Part shown: piece after piece, positions 49,892 to 59,892 of the stretch
How the letters are laid out: each line of letters begins with the position of its first letter
Numbering within the stretch: position 1 is the stretch's first letter
Assembly (NCBI GenBank): GCA_044338255.1
Contig: JBIILZ010000003.1
Coordinates: 8,679 to 72,678, forward strand
DNA length: 64,000 nt
Origin: CAIUVD01 sp044338255
GTDB taxonomy: Bacteria; Planctomycetota; UBA11346
Reading direction: 5' to 3'
Made by a program: the position numbers and the translations under genes
The notes under the pieces: model-generated
Told to the model about the DNA's origin: nothing
Databases searched by the model: none
What the model saw: only the letters and a program-made list of their open reading frames with translations

Positions 49892-52800
49892 ATCTGACCG
49901 ACGCCTGCATCCGTAAGCCGGTCCTGGCCTGGGTGCTGATGATCGGCGTGGTCCTGATCGGCAGCGTGTCCCTGCAGCGTATCGGCATCAGCCAGTTCCC
50001 CGATGTCGACTTCCCCGTCGTCAACGTCGCCATCACCTGGGAGGGGGCCTCGGCCGAGGCGGTGGAGAGCGATATCCTCGAGGACGTCGAGGACATCCTC
50101 TCATCGATCGAGGGCGTCACCGCCCTGACCTCGAGCGCTCGCACCGGTTCGGGCAACCTCTCGGTCGAATTCGACATCTCGCGGAGCATCGATAGCGCGC
50201 TCCAGGATGTGCAATCGAGGCTCGGACAGATCACCCGCCGGCTGCCCAAGGACATTGATCCACCGGTGGTGACCAAGATGAACCCCGATGATTTCCCGAT
50301 CCTCTGGGCGGGCCTGGGCGGCAACGTGCCCAAGCGCCAGCTCATGGATACGGCGCGCACGGTCCGCGATCGGCTGCTGCGCACGCCAGGGGTCGGCGAC
50401 ATCCTGCTCGGCGGCTCGGCGGATCGCGCGGTACGCCTGTGGTTCGACAACTCGAAGCTGATCGAGCAGGGGGTCACGGTCATAGAAGTCGCCGCCGCGC
50501 TCAATCGCCAGCATCTCGAGATTCCCGCGGGGTATCTCGAGGATGCCGGCTTCCGCGGGCGCGAGATCAATGTGCGGGTGATGGGCGAAGCCCTCAAGCT
50601 TGAGCAGCTGCGGGCGCTGGTGGTCGGTGGGTCAGCCAACCACCCGGTGCGTCTGGAGGATGTCGCGCAGGTCGAGGACGGCTTCGTCGATCAGCGCTCC
50701 TTCTCGCGCTTCAATGGCGAGAGCGCGGTCGGCATCGGCATCCGTAAGCAGCGCGGCACCAATCAGGTCGCTGTCGCCAAGGCGGTGCGCCAGGCACTCA
50801 TCGATATCCAGCCGACCCTGCCCCCCGGGATGTCGATCGGCATCAACTACGATGCGACGGTGTTCATCGAGCGCTCGATCACTGATCTCGGGCACGAGCT
50901 GCTCCTGGCGGTGGCCTTGACGGCCGTAGTCTGCTGGTTGTTCCTCGGTTCGCTGTCAGCGACCAGCAACGTCATCCTCGCTATACCCATGTCGCTGTTC
51001 GGCACCATCACCGTGCTCGATATGTGCGGCTTCACGCTCAACACCTTCACGCTGCTCGGGCTGGCCCTGGTCATCGGCCTGGTCGTCGACGATGCGATCA
51101 TGGTCCAGGAGAACATCACCCGCCATATGGAGCTGGGCGCCAAGCCCAAGGAGGCGGCCTCGCGGGGGACGAAGGAGATCGCCTTCGCGGCCCTCGCCGC
51201 GACCGCGGCGGTGATCGCCGTCTTCATGCCGGTACTCTTCGTGCCGGGGGTCATTGGGCGTTTCCTCCTGCAGTTCGGCGTGGCGTTCTCGGTAGCCGTG
51301 GCGCTGAGCTACCTCGAGGCCGTGACCCTCGCACCGGCGCGCTGTAGCCAGATGGTGCACATCGCCACCGCCAAGCGCGGCCTGATCGTGCGCGGTGGCG
51401 AAGCCCTGTTCGCGGCCATCGGGCGGCTATACCTCCCGCTGCTGAACCACTCCTTGCGCCGGCCGTGGACGACCCTGGCGATCGCCATGGTGCTCTTCGT
51501 CAGTTCGCTGTGGTTGTTCACCGCCTTGCCCAAGGAATTCATCTCTTCCGAGGATCAGAGCCGTCTACAGTTGCGCCTCGATGCCCCCGCGAGCGCCAAT
51601 CTCGAGGAGACCGATGCCCTGATGCGCCAGGTTGAAGCCTACCTGCTGCAACGTCCGGACATCGAACGCATCTATGCCAGCATCGGTGGCGGCAACTTCG
51701 GCTCGTCGGGGTCGTCCTCGGGCAATATGTTCATCACCTTGGTGCAACCCGACCGCCGGCAGCTGAGCCAGCAGCAGATCCAAGGCGAGATCCGCGCCTG
51801 GGCGGGTTCCCTGGCGGGGGCGCGAGTGGTGGTCCAGGATCCCTCGGCGCAGAGCTTCACCGGTCAGCGCCAGGGCGCGCAGGTCGCCTTCAGTCTTAGC
51901 GGCGACGATTGGTCGGCGCTGGTCAAGACCTCGCAGGAGGTGGTTCAGCGCCTGCGCGCCTCGGAGCTGCTGGTCGATGTCGATAGCGATTTCCGCCTTG
52001 GCCGCCCCGAGGCACGCCTCGAGATCCAGCGCGAGGCCGCCCAGGACCTCGGCGTCAAGGCCGACGACGTCGCGCAGACCGTGAATTTCCTGCTCGGCGG
52101 CAACCGCTTAGCCAAGTTCTCCGACAATGGTCGCCGGCTCGACATCCGCGCGCGCGCGACCCTCGCCGAGCGCCAGCGCCCCGAGGACCTTCTGCAGTAC
52201 CGCGTGCGTTCGGCAGGTGGCGGCCTGGTGCCCCTCGCCAACCTTGCCGAGGTCCAGGTGGTCCCGACGGTGCAGGCGATCCTCCGCCGCGATCGCTCGC
52301 GGGCGATCACCATCACCGCCAATCTCGGGGACCAGGTCACCCGCGAAGCCGCCGGCCAGGTCATCGCTGGCATTAGCGCTGAGCTTCCCCTCGGCATCCG
52401 CCTAGTCGAGCAGGGCATCGGCAAGCAGATGCGCGAGACCTTCAGCGGCCTGGGCTTTTCGCTGGTCCTGGGCCTGGTGGCGGCGTATCTCATCCTCGGC
52501 GGCCAGTTCAACTCGTTCCTGCATCCGTTGACGGTGCTGACAGTGCTGCCGTTCGCCCTGTCGGGGGCGCTGGCCGGGCTGTGGCTGGGCGGATTCACCT
52601 TCAATCTCTTCAGCGCCATCGGCATCGTGCTGCTCATGGGCCTGGCGAAGAAGAATTCGATCATCCTTGTCGATTACGCTAACCAGGGCCGCGAACGCGG
52701 CCTGAGCGCCAGCGAGGCCATGCACCATGCCGGCCTGATCCGCCTGCGTCCGATCGTCATGACCAGCGTTGCGACCCTGGCGGCGGCGGTGCCGACGGCG

Positions 52801-53040
52801 CTGGGCCTGGGAAGCGGTGCCGAGACCCGCCAACCGATGGCGGTGGCGATCCTCGGCGGGATCATCGTCTCGACGATCCTCTCGCTGGTGGTGGTGCCGG
52901 CGTTCTACGTCCTCGTCGACCGCCTGCTGGTGAAGGTCCGCGGGGTTTCAGCCGTGGGTGAAGCCGGGGGCGTGGATCGCCCCGGTCAGGAAGTGGCTCC
53001 AGTTCTTCTCGAAAAAGATCCGTCCAAGATCGTCGAGTGA
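49888..53040 (+). CDS. RND-family efflux permease (HAE1/AcrB-like)
   Basis: The 1,050-aa inner-membrane pump has 12 predicted helices and two large periplasmic domains. Motifs: N-terminal CIRKPVLAWVLMIGVVLIGSVSLQRIGISQFPDVDFP, helix-4 proton-relay region GLALVIGLVVDDAIMVQENITRHME with the Asp pair, and helix-10/11 GIVLLMGLAKKNSIILVDYANQ with the Lys. It pumps hydrophobic toxicants by proton exchange. The 3' end overlaps the convergent flavoprotein gene by 93 bp. Confidence 0.94.
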   Translation: MNLTDACIRKPVLAWVLMIGVVLIGSVSLQRIGISQFPDVDFPVVNVAITWEGASAEAVESDILEDVEDILSSIEGVTALTSSARTGSGNLSVEFDISRSIDSALQDVQSRLGQITRRLPKDIDPPVVTKMNPDDFPILWAGLGGNVPKRQLMDTARTVRDRLLRTPGVGDILLGGSADRAVRLWFDNSKLIEQGVTVIEVAAALNRQHLEIPAGYLEDAGFRGREINVRVMGEALKLEQLRALVVGGSANHPVRLEDVAQVEDGFVDQRSFSRFNGESAVGIGIRKQRGTNQVAVAKAVRQALIDIQPTLPPGMSIGINYDATVFIERSITDLGHELLLAVALTAVVCWLFLGSLSATSNVILAIPMSLFGTITVLDMCGFTLNTFTLLGLALVIGLVVDDAIMVQENITRHMELGAKPKEAASRGTKEIAFAALAATAAVIAVFMPVLFVPGVIGRFLLQFGVAFSVAVALSYLEAVTLAPARCSQMVHIATAKRGLIVRGGEALFAAIGRLYLPLLNHSLRRPWTTLAIAMVLFVSSLWLFTALPKEFISSEDQSRLQLRLDAPASANLEETDALMRQVEAYLLQRPDIERIYASIGGGNFGSSGSSSGNMFITLVQPDRRQLSQQQIQGEIRAWAGSLAGARVVVQDPSAQSFTGQRQGAQVAFSLSGDDWSALVKTSQEVVQRLRASELLVDVDSDFRLGRPEARLEIQREAAQDLGVKADDVAQTVNFLLGGNRLAKFSDNGRRLDIRARATLAERQRPEDLLQYRVRSAGGGLVPLANLAEVQVVPTVQAILRRDRSRAITITANLGDQVTREAAGQVIAGISAELPLGIRLVEQGIGKQMRETFSGLGFSLVLGLVAAYLILGGQFNSFLHPLTVLTVLPFALSGALAGLWLGGFTFNLFSAIGIVLLMGLAKKNSIILVDYANQGRERGLSASEAMHHAGLIRLRPIVMTSVATLAAAVPTALGLGSGAETRQPMAVAILGGIIVSTILSLVVVPAFYVLVDRLLVKVRGVSAVGEAGGVDRPGQEVAPVLLEKDPSKIVE

Positions 53041-55011
53041 ACGTAGCGGCGTGGTCTCTACGCGGCAGGCGCCGTCGACTAGACGCACCGTCAGCTTGTG
53101 CTCGCGATGTGCGGCTTTTTCGCGGCGGAAACGGAATTCGGTGAGATCCATGGCGCGGGCCTGCGGAACATCCGGGCCATCGGCGGCGCAATAGGCGCGT
53201 GCGCCTCGGCTGCCGCCGCCATCAGCAACGTAATGATCCAGGGCGGTGAGCACGGCCTCGCTGGTGAGGGCCATCTGCCGCCAGCGGAAGACTTCCGCGC
53301 TGCGGGCTGGCGAACTGATGCTGAGACCCTGGTGGAGGATGCGCTGACGCAGCTCCCTGGCCGCCGCGAGCGCTGCCGGTACTGCTGCGACCGGGCAGAG
53401 GAAGCCGGCGTGGTCGCTCATGCGCGCCTGGATCTGGTCACGGACCTGGACCGGATCGAGGCCGCCTTCGCGACCGACGGCGGACGTGGCAAGCGCCACC
53501 GCCTGCGCGACCTGGGCGCTGACCTCGAGCGCGCCGGGCACCACGGGGTGTGCCCAGGCTATGTGCCTGGCTACGCGCATGCCCATGACCTGGCCGGCAT
53601 TGAGGGCCGCGCCTCCCGGGCGGGTCACGCCATGCGTTCCAGCGACCTCGCCGACGGCGTAGAGGCCGGGCAGCGAGGTCTGACCTTCGGAATCGACCTG
53701 TACGCCGCCGTTCATGTGCTGGTGATTGACCGCGAAGGGCAGGGGGTCGACGGCGATGTCGACTCCGTGCATGCGGTACAGCTCGATCGCCAGGGGGTTC
53801 ATGTGCGCCAGGCGGGCGAGCGGGGTCGCCTGCAGGGCCTCGTTGTTTTCGAGATAGGCGCGGGCGTCGTCATCGAGTCGACTGATGGCGAACGGCAGAT
53901 CCCCGGGGACCGCATCGGGATTGCGCAGGAAGTCGAGGTAGACGGTGCGTCCGCGGCGGGTCTCTTCGGCGATCGCGAGATCGACCAGGCTGCTCTTGAA
54001 GTCGAGCATGCGCGTGGCGTGGAAGGGCCACTGATAGCCCTTGCGGAAGACGTTCGAGGCCAGCTCCTGGGTGGTGCGGAAATAATCACCGAGAAAATTG
54101 TATTCTGTGCCGTCAGCGTCGCGGCTGAAGATGCGCGGTACGACCTGCACGTAGGTACCCGAGAGATTCCAGGGGAATTCCTGGCGGCGGGTGCCAATGC
54201 CGAATTGGCTCTCGGTGAGATTGCAGGTGCTGACGCCGGCCTCCAAGGCCATGCCCAGCGAGCCGTAGCAATGCCGGGGATAGACGCTATCGCGATAGAG
54301 CTCACCGGGGCCGCCAGTGGCGAGGATGGTGGTGCCGGCGAGGATCACGCACAGGCCATGCGCGTTGCTGCTGTGCTCGCGATCGATCGCAACCACGCCT
54401 ACGCAGCGACCGGCCTCGATCAGCAGTTGCACGGCTTCGCATTTGCGCCGGAAGCCGACCTGCAGACGCAGGGCTTCCTGGGCCAGCACCTGGACCATCA
54501 GGCGCGAAGTGCGCGGGCCGCAGCTGGTGGCGCGGCCGACGGTATCATGGTCGGTCTGGTAGCGCAGGACGGCGCCAAAGCGATCGGTGGGCAGGGGCAG
54601 GCCGAGGTATTGGAGCACGCCAAAAGCCGCGAAGGAGCCGGCGGCTTCGACGTATTCCTGATCATGGTCCATGCACCCGCCGCTGCCGATGTCGTGCGCG
54701 AGGCCGGCGATGTGGTCACCTTTGTTCGAGGTCCCGGCGGTATGCAGGGTCTGCTTGTCGGAGCCCGAACAGGCCGAAGTCCCGCCATAGGCGCTCATGG
54801 TCGCGACCAGCACCTGCACGCCATGTCGCTGCAGTTCGATCGCGGCGCGCAGACCGGCGGCGCCGCTGCCCACGACCAGGGCCTGGCTGCGCCACACCGG
54901 CAGGGTCAGCCCGCCGACGTGCATGGTCTCGCCGACGATCTGCGATGTCGGCAATGCCGGCATGTCGACCCGAGTTAGGGCGTCGAGGATGTTCTGCGCG
55001 ATGGCGGGCAT
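52948..55011 (-). CDS. FAD-dependent oxidoreductase of the succinate dehydrogenase/fumarate reductase flavoprotein type
   Basis: The 687-residue protein carries an N-terminal FAD dinucleotide-binding motif (SQALVVGSGAAGLRAAIELQRHG), TSACSGSDKQTLHTAGTSNKGDHI, AGTTILATGGPGELYRDSVYPRH, and the second FAD motif LPGLYAVGEVAGTHGVTRPGGAALNAG. This layout matches SdhA/FrdA/NadB-like flavoproteins, but no Fe-S or membrane partner is adjacent. It sits downstream of an SDR and KDPG aldolase on the same strand, so oxidation of a sugar acid or related metabolite is likely. The real start is ATG 55011; the frame upstream overlaps the SDR gene. Confidence 0.85.
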   Translation of the reverse strand: MPAIAQNILDALTRVDMPALPTSQIVGETMHVGGLTLPVWRSQALVVGSGAAGLRAAIELQRHGVQVLVATMSAYGGTSACSGSDKQTLHTAGTSNKGDHIAGLAHDIGSGGCMDHDQEYVEAAGSFAAFGVLQYLGLPLPTDRFGAVLRYQTDHDTVGRATSCGPRTSRLMVQVLAQEALRLQVGFRRKCEAVQLLIEAGRCVGVVAIDREHSSNAHGLCVILAGTTILATGGPGELYRDSVYPRHCYGSLGMALEAGVSTCNLTESQFGIGTRRQEFPWNLSGTYVQVVPRIFSRDADGTEYNFLGDYFRTTQELASNVFRKGYQWPFHATRMLDFKSSLVDLAIAEETRRGRTVYLDFLRNPDAVPGDLPFAISRLDDDARAYLENNEALQATPLARLAHMNPLAIELYRMHGVDIAVDPLPFAVNHQHMNGGVQVDSEGQTSLPGLYAVGEVAGTHGVTRPGGAALNAGQVMGMRVARHIAWAHPVVPGALEVSAQVAQAVALATSAVGREGGLDPVQVRDQIQARMSDHAGFLCPVAAVPAALAAARELRQRILHQGLSISSPARSAEVFRWRQMALTSEAVLTALDHYVADGGGSRGARAYCAADGPDVPQARAMDLTEFRFRREKAAHREHKLTVRLVDGACRVETTPLRSLDDLGRIFFEKNWSHFLTGAIHAPGFTHG

Positions 55012-55019
55012 GAGGGGCC

Positions 55020-55826
55020 TTACAAACGGCGGATGTGGAAGCCGCCATCGACATCGATCACGGTGCCGGTGGAGAAGGGGAACGAGCCGCCAGCGAGGGC
55101 CGCCACCGCCAGGCCGACATCCTCGGCGCTGCCCCAGCGGGGTTGCGGCACCAGGCCCTGGGCGATCAGGGCATCGTATTTGCCGGTGACGCCGGCGGTC
55201 ATGTCGGTCTTCATGATCCCCGGGCGGACCTCGGTCACGACCACGCCATGCGCCGCCAGGCGGCTGGCCCACAATTGCACGGCCATGCCCAGACCGGCTT
55301 TCGCCAGGCAGTAATCGCCGCGGTTCACCGAGGCGGTGTGGGCGCTGATGCTGGTGACGAAGACCACTGAGCGGTAGCGCACAGCGCCTGAAGAACAGCG
55401 CACAGCGCCGTCATCGGCGGTCTGCAGCCAGTGATTGGCGACCTGCTGGGTCAGGAAGTACGGTCCCTTGAGGTTGGTGCCGATGAGCAGGTCGAAGCTC
55501 GCTTCGTCGGCCTCGCAGACGTCGGCGCGGACCTTGGGGGCGATGCCGGCATTGTTGATCAGGCTGTCGATGCGCCCCAGGCCGGCGAGCACCGCCGGCA
55601 ACAGGTTCGAGCGGCTGGCGCTATCGGAGATGTCGCCCTGCACGGCGATGAAACGCTGTCCGTCGACGGTCGCCGCCGCTCGGCACAGACCGACGCATTC
55701 ATCGGCAGCTGCCTGGTTGCCGGCGTAGTTGATCGCTACCGACCAACCGGCTTTGGCCAGTTCAAGGCATACGCCACGGCCGAGACCGCGCGAACCACCG
55801 GTGACGAGAGCAACGGGGATGGTCAT
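55020..55826 (-). CDS. Short-chain dehydrogenase/reductase
   Basis: Classic SDR motifs: VALVTGGSRGLGRGVCLELAKAG (NAD(P) site), NNAGIAP, the catalytic Ser in VFVTSISAH, YCLAK with the Tyr and Lys, and VRPGIMKTDMT. The sequence has an odd insertion with an internal echo (GAVRCSSGAVRYRS) before the catalytic Ser, encoded by a near-duplicated gcgcacagcgcc stretch. At 268 aa it lies 8 nt before the flavoprotein gene and 26 nt after the aldolase; it may act on a uronate-derived intermediate. Confidence 0.9.
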   Translation of the reverse strand: MTIPVALVTGGSRGLGRGVCLELAKAGWSVAINYAGNQAAADECVGLCRAAATVDGQRFIAVQGDISDSASRSNLLPAVLAGLGRIDSLINNAGIAPKVRADVCEADEASFDLLIGTNLKGPYFLTQQVANHWLQTADDGAVRCSSGAVRYRSVVFVTSISAHTASVNRGDYCLAKAGLGMAVQLWASRLAAHGVVVTEVRPGIMKTDMTAGVTGKYDALIAQGLVPQPRWGSAEDVGLAVAALAGGSFPFSTGTVIDVDGGFHIRRL

Positions 55827-55852
55827 GGAAACTCCAAATGAAAAAGTGGGAT

Positions 55853-56500
55853 TTAGACGGCGGCGGCGGCCACGGCTTCGGCCGTGAGGCGCGTAATCTC
55901 GTCCCAGTTACCGGCCTTGACCAGGGCGTTGGCGACGATCCACGAACCGCCGATGGCGAGCACGCCGGGCGTCGCGAGGTATTCGGGCATGTTCTTGAGC
56001 TCGATTCCACCGGTGGGGATGAAGCGGATGCCGCGGTGCTGATACGGCGCATACAGCGCCTTGATCATGGCCGTGCCACCGGCCTGGGCGGCGGGGAAGA
56101 ACTTCATCGTCGTGCAGCCGAGTTCGAGGGCGCGCTCGATGTCGCTCGGCGAGCATACGCCCGGAAAGAAGGGCAGTCCGGCCTCGCGGGCGGCATTGAC
56201 GATGGTCGGGTTGCATCCGGGGGCGACGGCGAAGCACGCCCCGGCGGCGATGGCGGCGGCGAGCTCATCGCGGGTGGTGACGGTGCCGGCACCGAGGGCG
56301 AAGGTCGGGAATTTTTCGGCAGCGATGGCCAGGGCCTCGCGGGCGGCGGCGGTGCGAAAGGTGATCTCCGCGACTTCCAGTCCGCCCTTGGCCAGGGCTG
56401 TAAGCAGCGGTATGGTCTGATCCGCGCGCTCGAGGGCGATTACCGGCACGATGCGGCGGGCGCGGATGGCCGATAGAATGGGTGCAGCAGCGTTGCTCAT
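55853..56500 (-). CDS. eda: KDPG/KHG aldolase (2-keto-3-deoxy-6-phosphogluconate aldolase)
   Basis: Eda cleaves KDPG to pyruvate and glyceraldehyde-3-phosphate. Motifs: RRIVPVIALERADQTIPLLTALAKGGLEVAEITFRT (catalytic Glu region), FALGAGTVTTRDEL, GLPFFPGVCSPSDIERALELGC, Schiff-base Lys in TTMKFFPAAQAGG, PTGGIELKNMPEYLA and AIGGSWI. The start ATG at 56500 (MSNAAAP) fits family length; the frame extends to 56527. It is divergent from the sugar kinase that would supply KDPG. Confidence 0.93.
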   Translation of the reverse strand: MSNAAAPILSAIRARRIVPVIALERADQTIPLLTALAKGGLEVAEITFRTAAAREALAIAAEKFPTFALGAGTVTTRDELAAAIAAGACFAVAPGCNPTIVNAAREAGLPFFPGVCSPSDIERALELGCTTMKFFPAAQAGGTAMIKALYAPYQHRGIRFIPTGGIELKNMPEYLATPGVLAIGGSWIVANALVKAGNWDEITRLTAEAVAAAAV

Positions 56501-56506
56501 GAGCGG

Positions 56507-56556
56507 ATTATGCCAGTCAAGGTACATCAGTCAATATATATAATATATGATAATTG
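56507..56556. promoter_or_regulatory. AT-rich divergent control region between aldolase and kinase genes
   Basis: For the minus strand, TTGACT (56534-56529), a 16-nt spacer and CATAAT (56512-56507) make a promoter just before the aldolase start. Next to it, 56530-56556 is a strikingly AT-rich imperfect palindrome (GTCAATATATATAAT ... ATTGTTGAC) in otherwise GC-rich DNA, a candidate operator serving both directions. Confidence 0.5.
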
Positions 56557-56611
56557 TTGACCCCTCAGAGTTCTTGGGCAGGCTCTGGATACCGTCTCGG
56601 AGAGTCTACTT

Positions 56612-57706
<1,095 letters not shown>

Positions 57707-57752
57707 CGCGGGCTGCCGTTGCTCTTGCGGGGATAAATATAGGCTTTTGTCC

Positions 57753-59882
57753 ATGAATGGATTCAAAGTCGCCTTGCTGTCGGTAATCGCTGTATTGCTG
57801 CTGATCGTGTTTGTTGATCAGCTGCGCCGGCCCGAGCAGCTCGGCGAGATGTCGAAATCGTTCCGCGAGATGGCCGAAGCCAGCCGGGCGCAGACCGATG
57901 AGCTGCGCAAGCTGCGCACTGCCATCGAGTCCCGGCCGCTGATAGCGGCGCCGACTGCGGCTCCGACTGCGACTGCGACGCCCAGCGCGGTGCTTCCGCC
58001 CACGACTAGCAGCGAAACCACAAAGATCACATCGAGCGAAGCCAAGCCTGCTGAGATCAAGCCCGCGGACGTGAAACCCGCCGTGATCACCGCCGCGCCG
58101 GCCGGACCCGTGCTCGACGGCGTGCCCAGGCTGAACGTCGAATTCCTCAAGCCCCTTGATCGCAGCTACATCAATCCCGCGCATATGGGCGGGACCTTGC
58201 GCAGTTTCGCCTCGACGCCCAAGGGCCTTAATCCGCTGCTGAGCAACGACTCCTTCACCAGCGACATCCAGGACCGCTGCAACGATACCCTGGCCACGCA
58301 CACCTCCGCCGAACCCGAGACGTGGTTTTCGCAGCTCGCCGAGTCGGCGATCATCAGCGACGATTTCAAGACCTATACCTTCAAGTTGCGCAAAGGGGTT
58401 CGCTGGCAGACCCCGATCATCGCCGAGCGTCCTGAGTTCGCCTGGTTGCGTCAGCCGCAAGAGCTTACCAGCGCCGATTTCGCCTTCGCCATCCAAATGG
58501 TGCTCGATCCCAAGGTCGACTGCGAGCATCTGCGCAGTTATTACCAGGATCTCGAACGCGTCGAAACTCCCGATCCCTACGTCCTGCGCCTGGTGTGGAA
58601 GAAGAAGGTCTACACCAGTCTTTCGTCCTCACTCGAAGCCTGGCCCCTGCCCAAGCACATCTATGGGCGCAATCGCGATGGTTCGCTGATTCCCGACGAC
58701 CAGGTGGCGGTGGTTTTCAACAAGCACTGGTTCGATGAGCAGCACGGCGTGTGTGGGGTCGGTGAGTTCCGCCTCGTCGAGTTCACCCCCGACACGGTCG
58801 CGCGCCTCCGCCGCAATCCCGATTATTGGGCCGCACCCTCGCTGCACTTCGAGACCATCGAATACAATTTCGAGGTCAAACAGGAGGATGCCCAGCTGGT
58901 GGCCTTCAAGAACGGGCAGGTGCACATCGGTCGCCTGCCGCCCTTGAAGTACAAGAGCGAGATCCTCGATCACAAGGAGCCGCGCTTCGCGGCCTTCGAC
59001 CCCGCCAATACCCGCGCCGGGCGCAGCAGCGAGTTCGGCTGGGAGGCCTGCAAGCGGCTGGTGTTCTCGTATGTCGGCTGGAACGCCCGCCGGCCGTTGT
59101 TTGCCGATGCCAAGACCCGCCAAGCGATGACCTACGCCTTTCCCAAGGAGCGCATCATCCGCGACGTCTTCATGGGCTTGGGGCAGAGCATCTGGTCCGA
59201 TGTGCACCCCGATTCACTGGCCTACGACGCCACGCTCAAACCGCTGGATTTCGACCTTGAGCAGGCCAAGAAGCTCTTGGCCGAGGCCGGCTGGAGCGAT
59301 TCCGATGGCGACGGCCTGCTCGATCGCGAGCAGGGCGGCAAGCGCCTGCCGTTCCGCTTCAGCGTCAAATATTACGCGAACTCACCGGAATGGGACAACA
59401 CCCTGGCGATCTACCGCAGCGAACTCAAACGCATCGGGATTGAGATGGAGACCACGCCGTTGGAATGGAAGGAACTCATCCGCGTCTACGAAGATCGCGA
59501 CTTCGATGCCGTCGTCGGACAGTGGCAGATGAGCTTCGATCTCGACTTCTATCAGCTCTGGCACTCGTCGCAGATCGACACTCCCGGCGGCAGCAACCAC
59601 TGCGCCTTCGCGGATCCCGAGGTTGATGCCCTGGCGGTGCAGATGCGCGAGGAGTTCGACGCCGAGAAGCGCCTGGCGATCGCACGTAAGGTCCAGCAGC
59701 GCATTCACGCCCTGCAACCGTACACCTTCTTCATGTCGTCGAAGACCATCTTCATCTGGCAGAATCAGCGTCCGCCGGGCTCGACGGAGGCCGATCGCTA
59801 TCTCGATGGCGTGGCCTGGGGCTTGGATCATCTGCATCCGCTCAAGAGCCGCACACCGCTGTCGTGGTTCTTCCCGCGCTAA
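57753..59882 (+). CDS. Membrane-anchored family 5 substrate-binding protein of peptide-type ABC transporter
   Basis: A membrane segment (KVALLSVIAVLLLIVFVDQL) and a short coiled coil plus Thr/Ala/Pro linker (residues 20-125) lead to the SBP_bac_5 domain: LNPLLSNDSFTSDIQDRCNDTL, FKLRKGVRWQTPII, LTSADFAFAIQMVLDP, AVVFNKHWFD and DFDAVVGQWQMSFDLDFYQLWHSSQID. At 709 aa it resembles long DppA/YejA-like proteins. The ATG at 57753 is used; TTG at 57747 is in frame. Two permeases and an ATPase follow. Confidence 0.92.
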   Translation: MNGFKVALLSVIAVLLLIVFVDQLRRPEQLGEMSKSFREMAEASRAQTDELRKLRTAIESRPLIAAPTAAPTATATPSAVLPPTTSSETTKITSSEAKPAEIKPADVKPAVITAAPAGPVLDGVPRLNVEFLKPLDRSYINPAHMGGTLRSFASTPKGLNPLLSNDSFTSDIQDRCNDTLATHTSAEPETWFSQLAESAIISDDFKTYTFKLRKGVRWQTPIIAERPEFAWLRQPQELTSADFAFAIQMVLDPKVDCEHLRSYYQDLERVETPDPYVLRLVWKKKVYTSLSSSLEAWPLPKHIYGRNRDGSLIPDDQVAVVFNKHWFDEQHGVCGVGEFRLVEFTPDTVARLRRNPDYWAAPSLHFETIEYNFEVKQEDAQLVAFKNGQVHIGRLPPLKYKSEILDHKEPRFAAFDPANTRAGRSSEFGWEACKRLVFSYVGWNARRPLFADAKTRQAMTYAFPKERIIRDVFMGLGQSIWSDVHPDSLAYDATLKPLDFDLEQAKKLLAEAGWSDSDGDGLLDREQGGKRLPFRFSVKYYANSPEWDNTLAIYRSELKRIGIEMETTPLEWKELIRVYEDRDFDAVVGQWQMSFDLDFYQLWHSSQIDTPGGSNHCAFADPEVDALAVQMREEFDAEKRLAIARKVQQRIHALQPYTFFMSSKTIFIWQNQRPPGSTEADRYLDGVAWGLDHLHPLKSRTPLSWFFPR

Positions 59883-59892
59883 GTCGGCATTG

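Noticed and set aside
53098..54978. 626-aa plus-strand open frame opposite the flavoprotein
   Set aside because: It is a GC-driven shadow of the flavoprotein gene: composition is Gly/Ala/Arg/His-rich with no recognisable domain, while the minus frame has clear FAD motifs.
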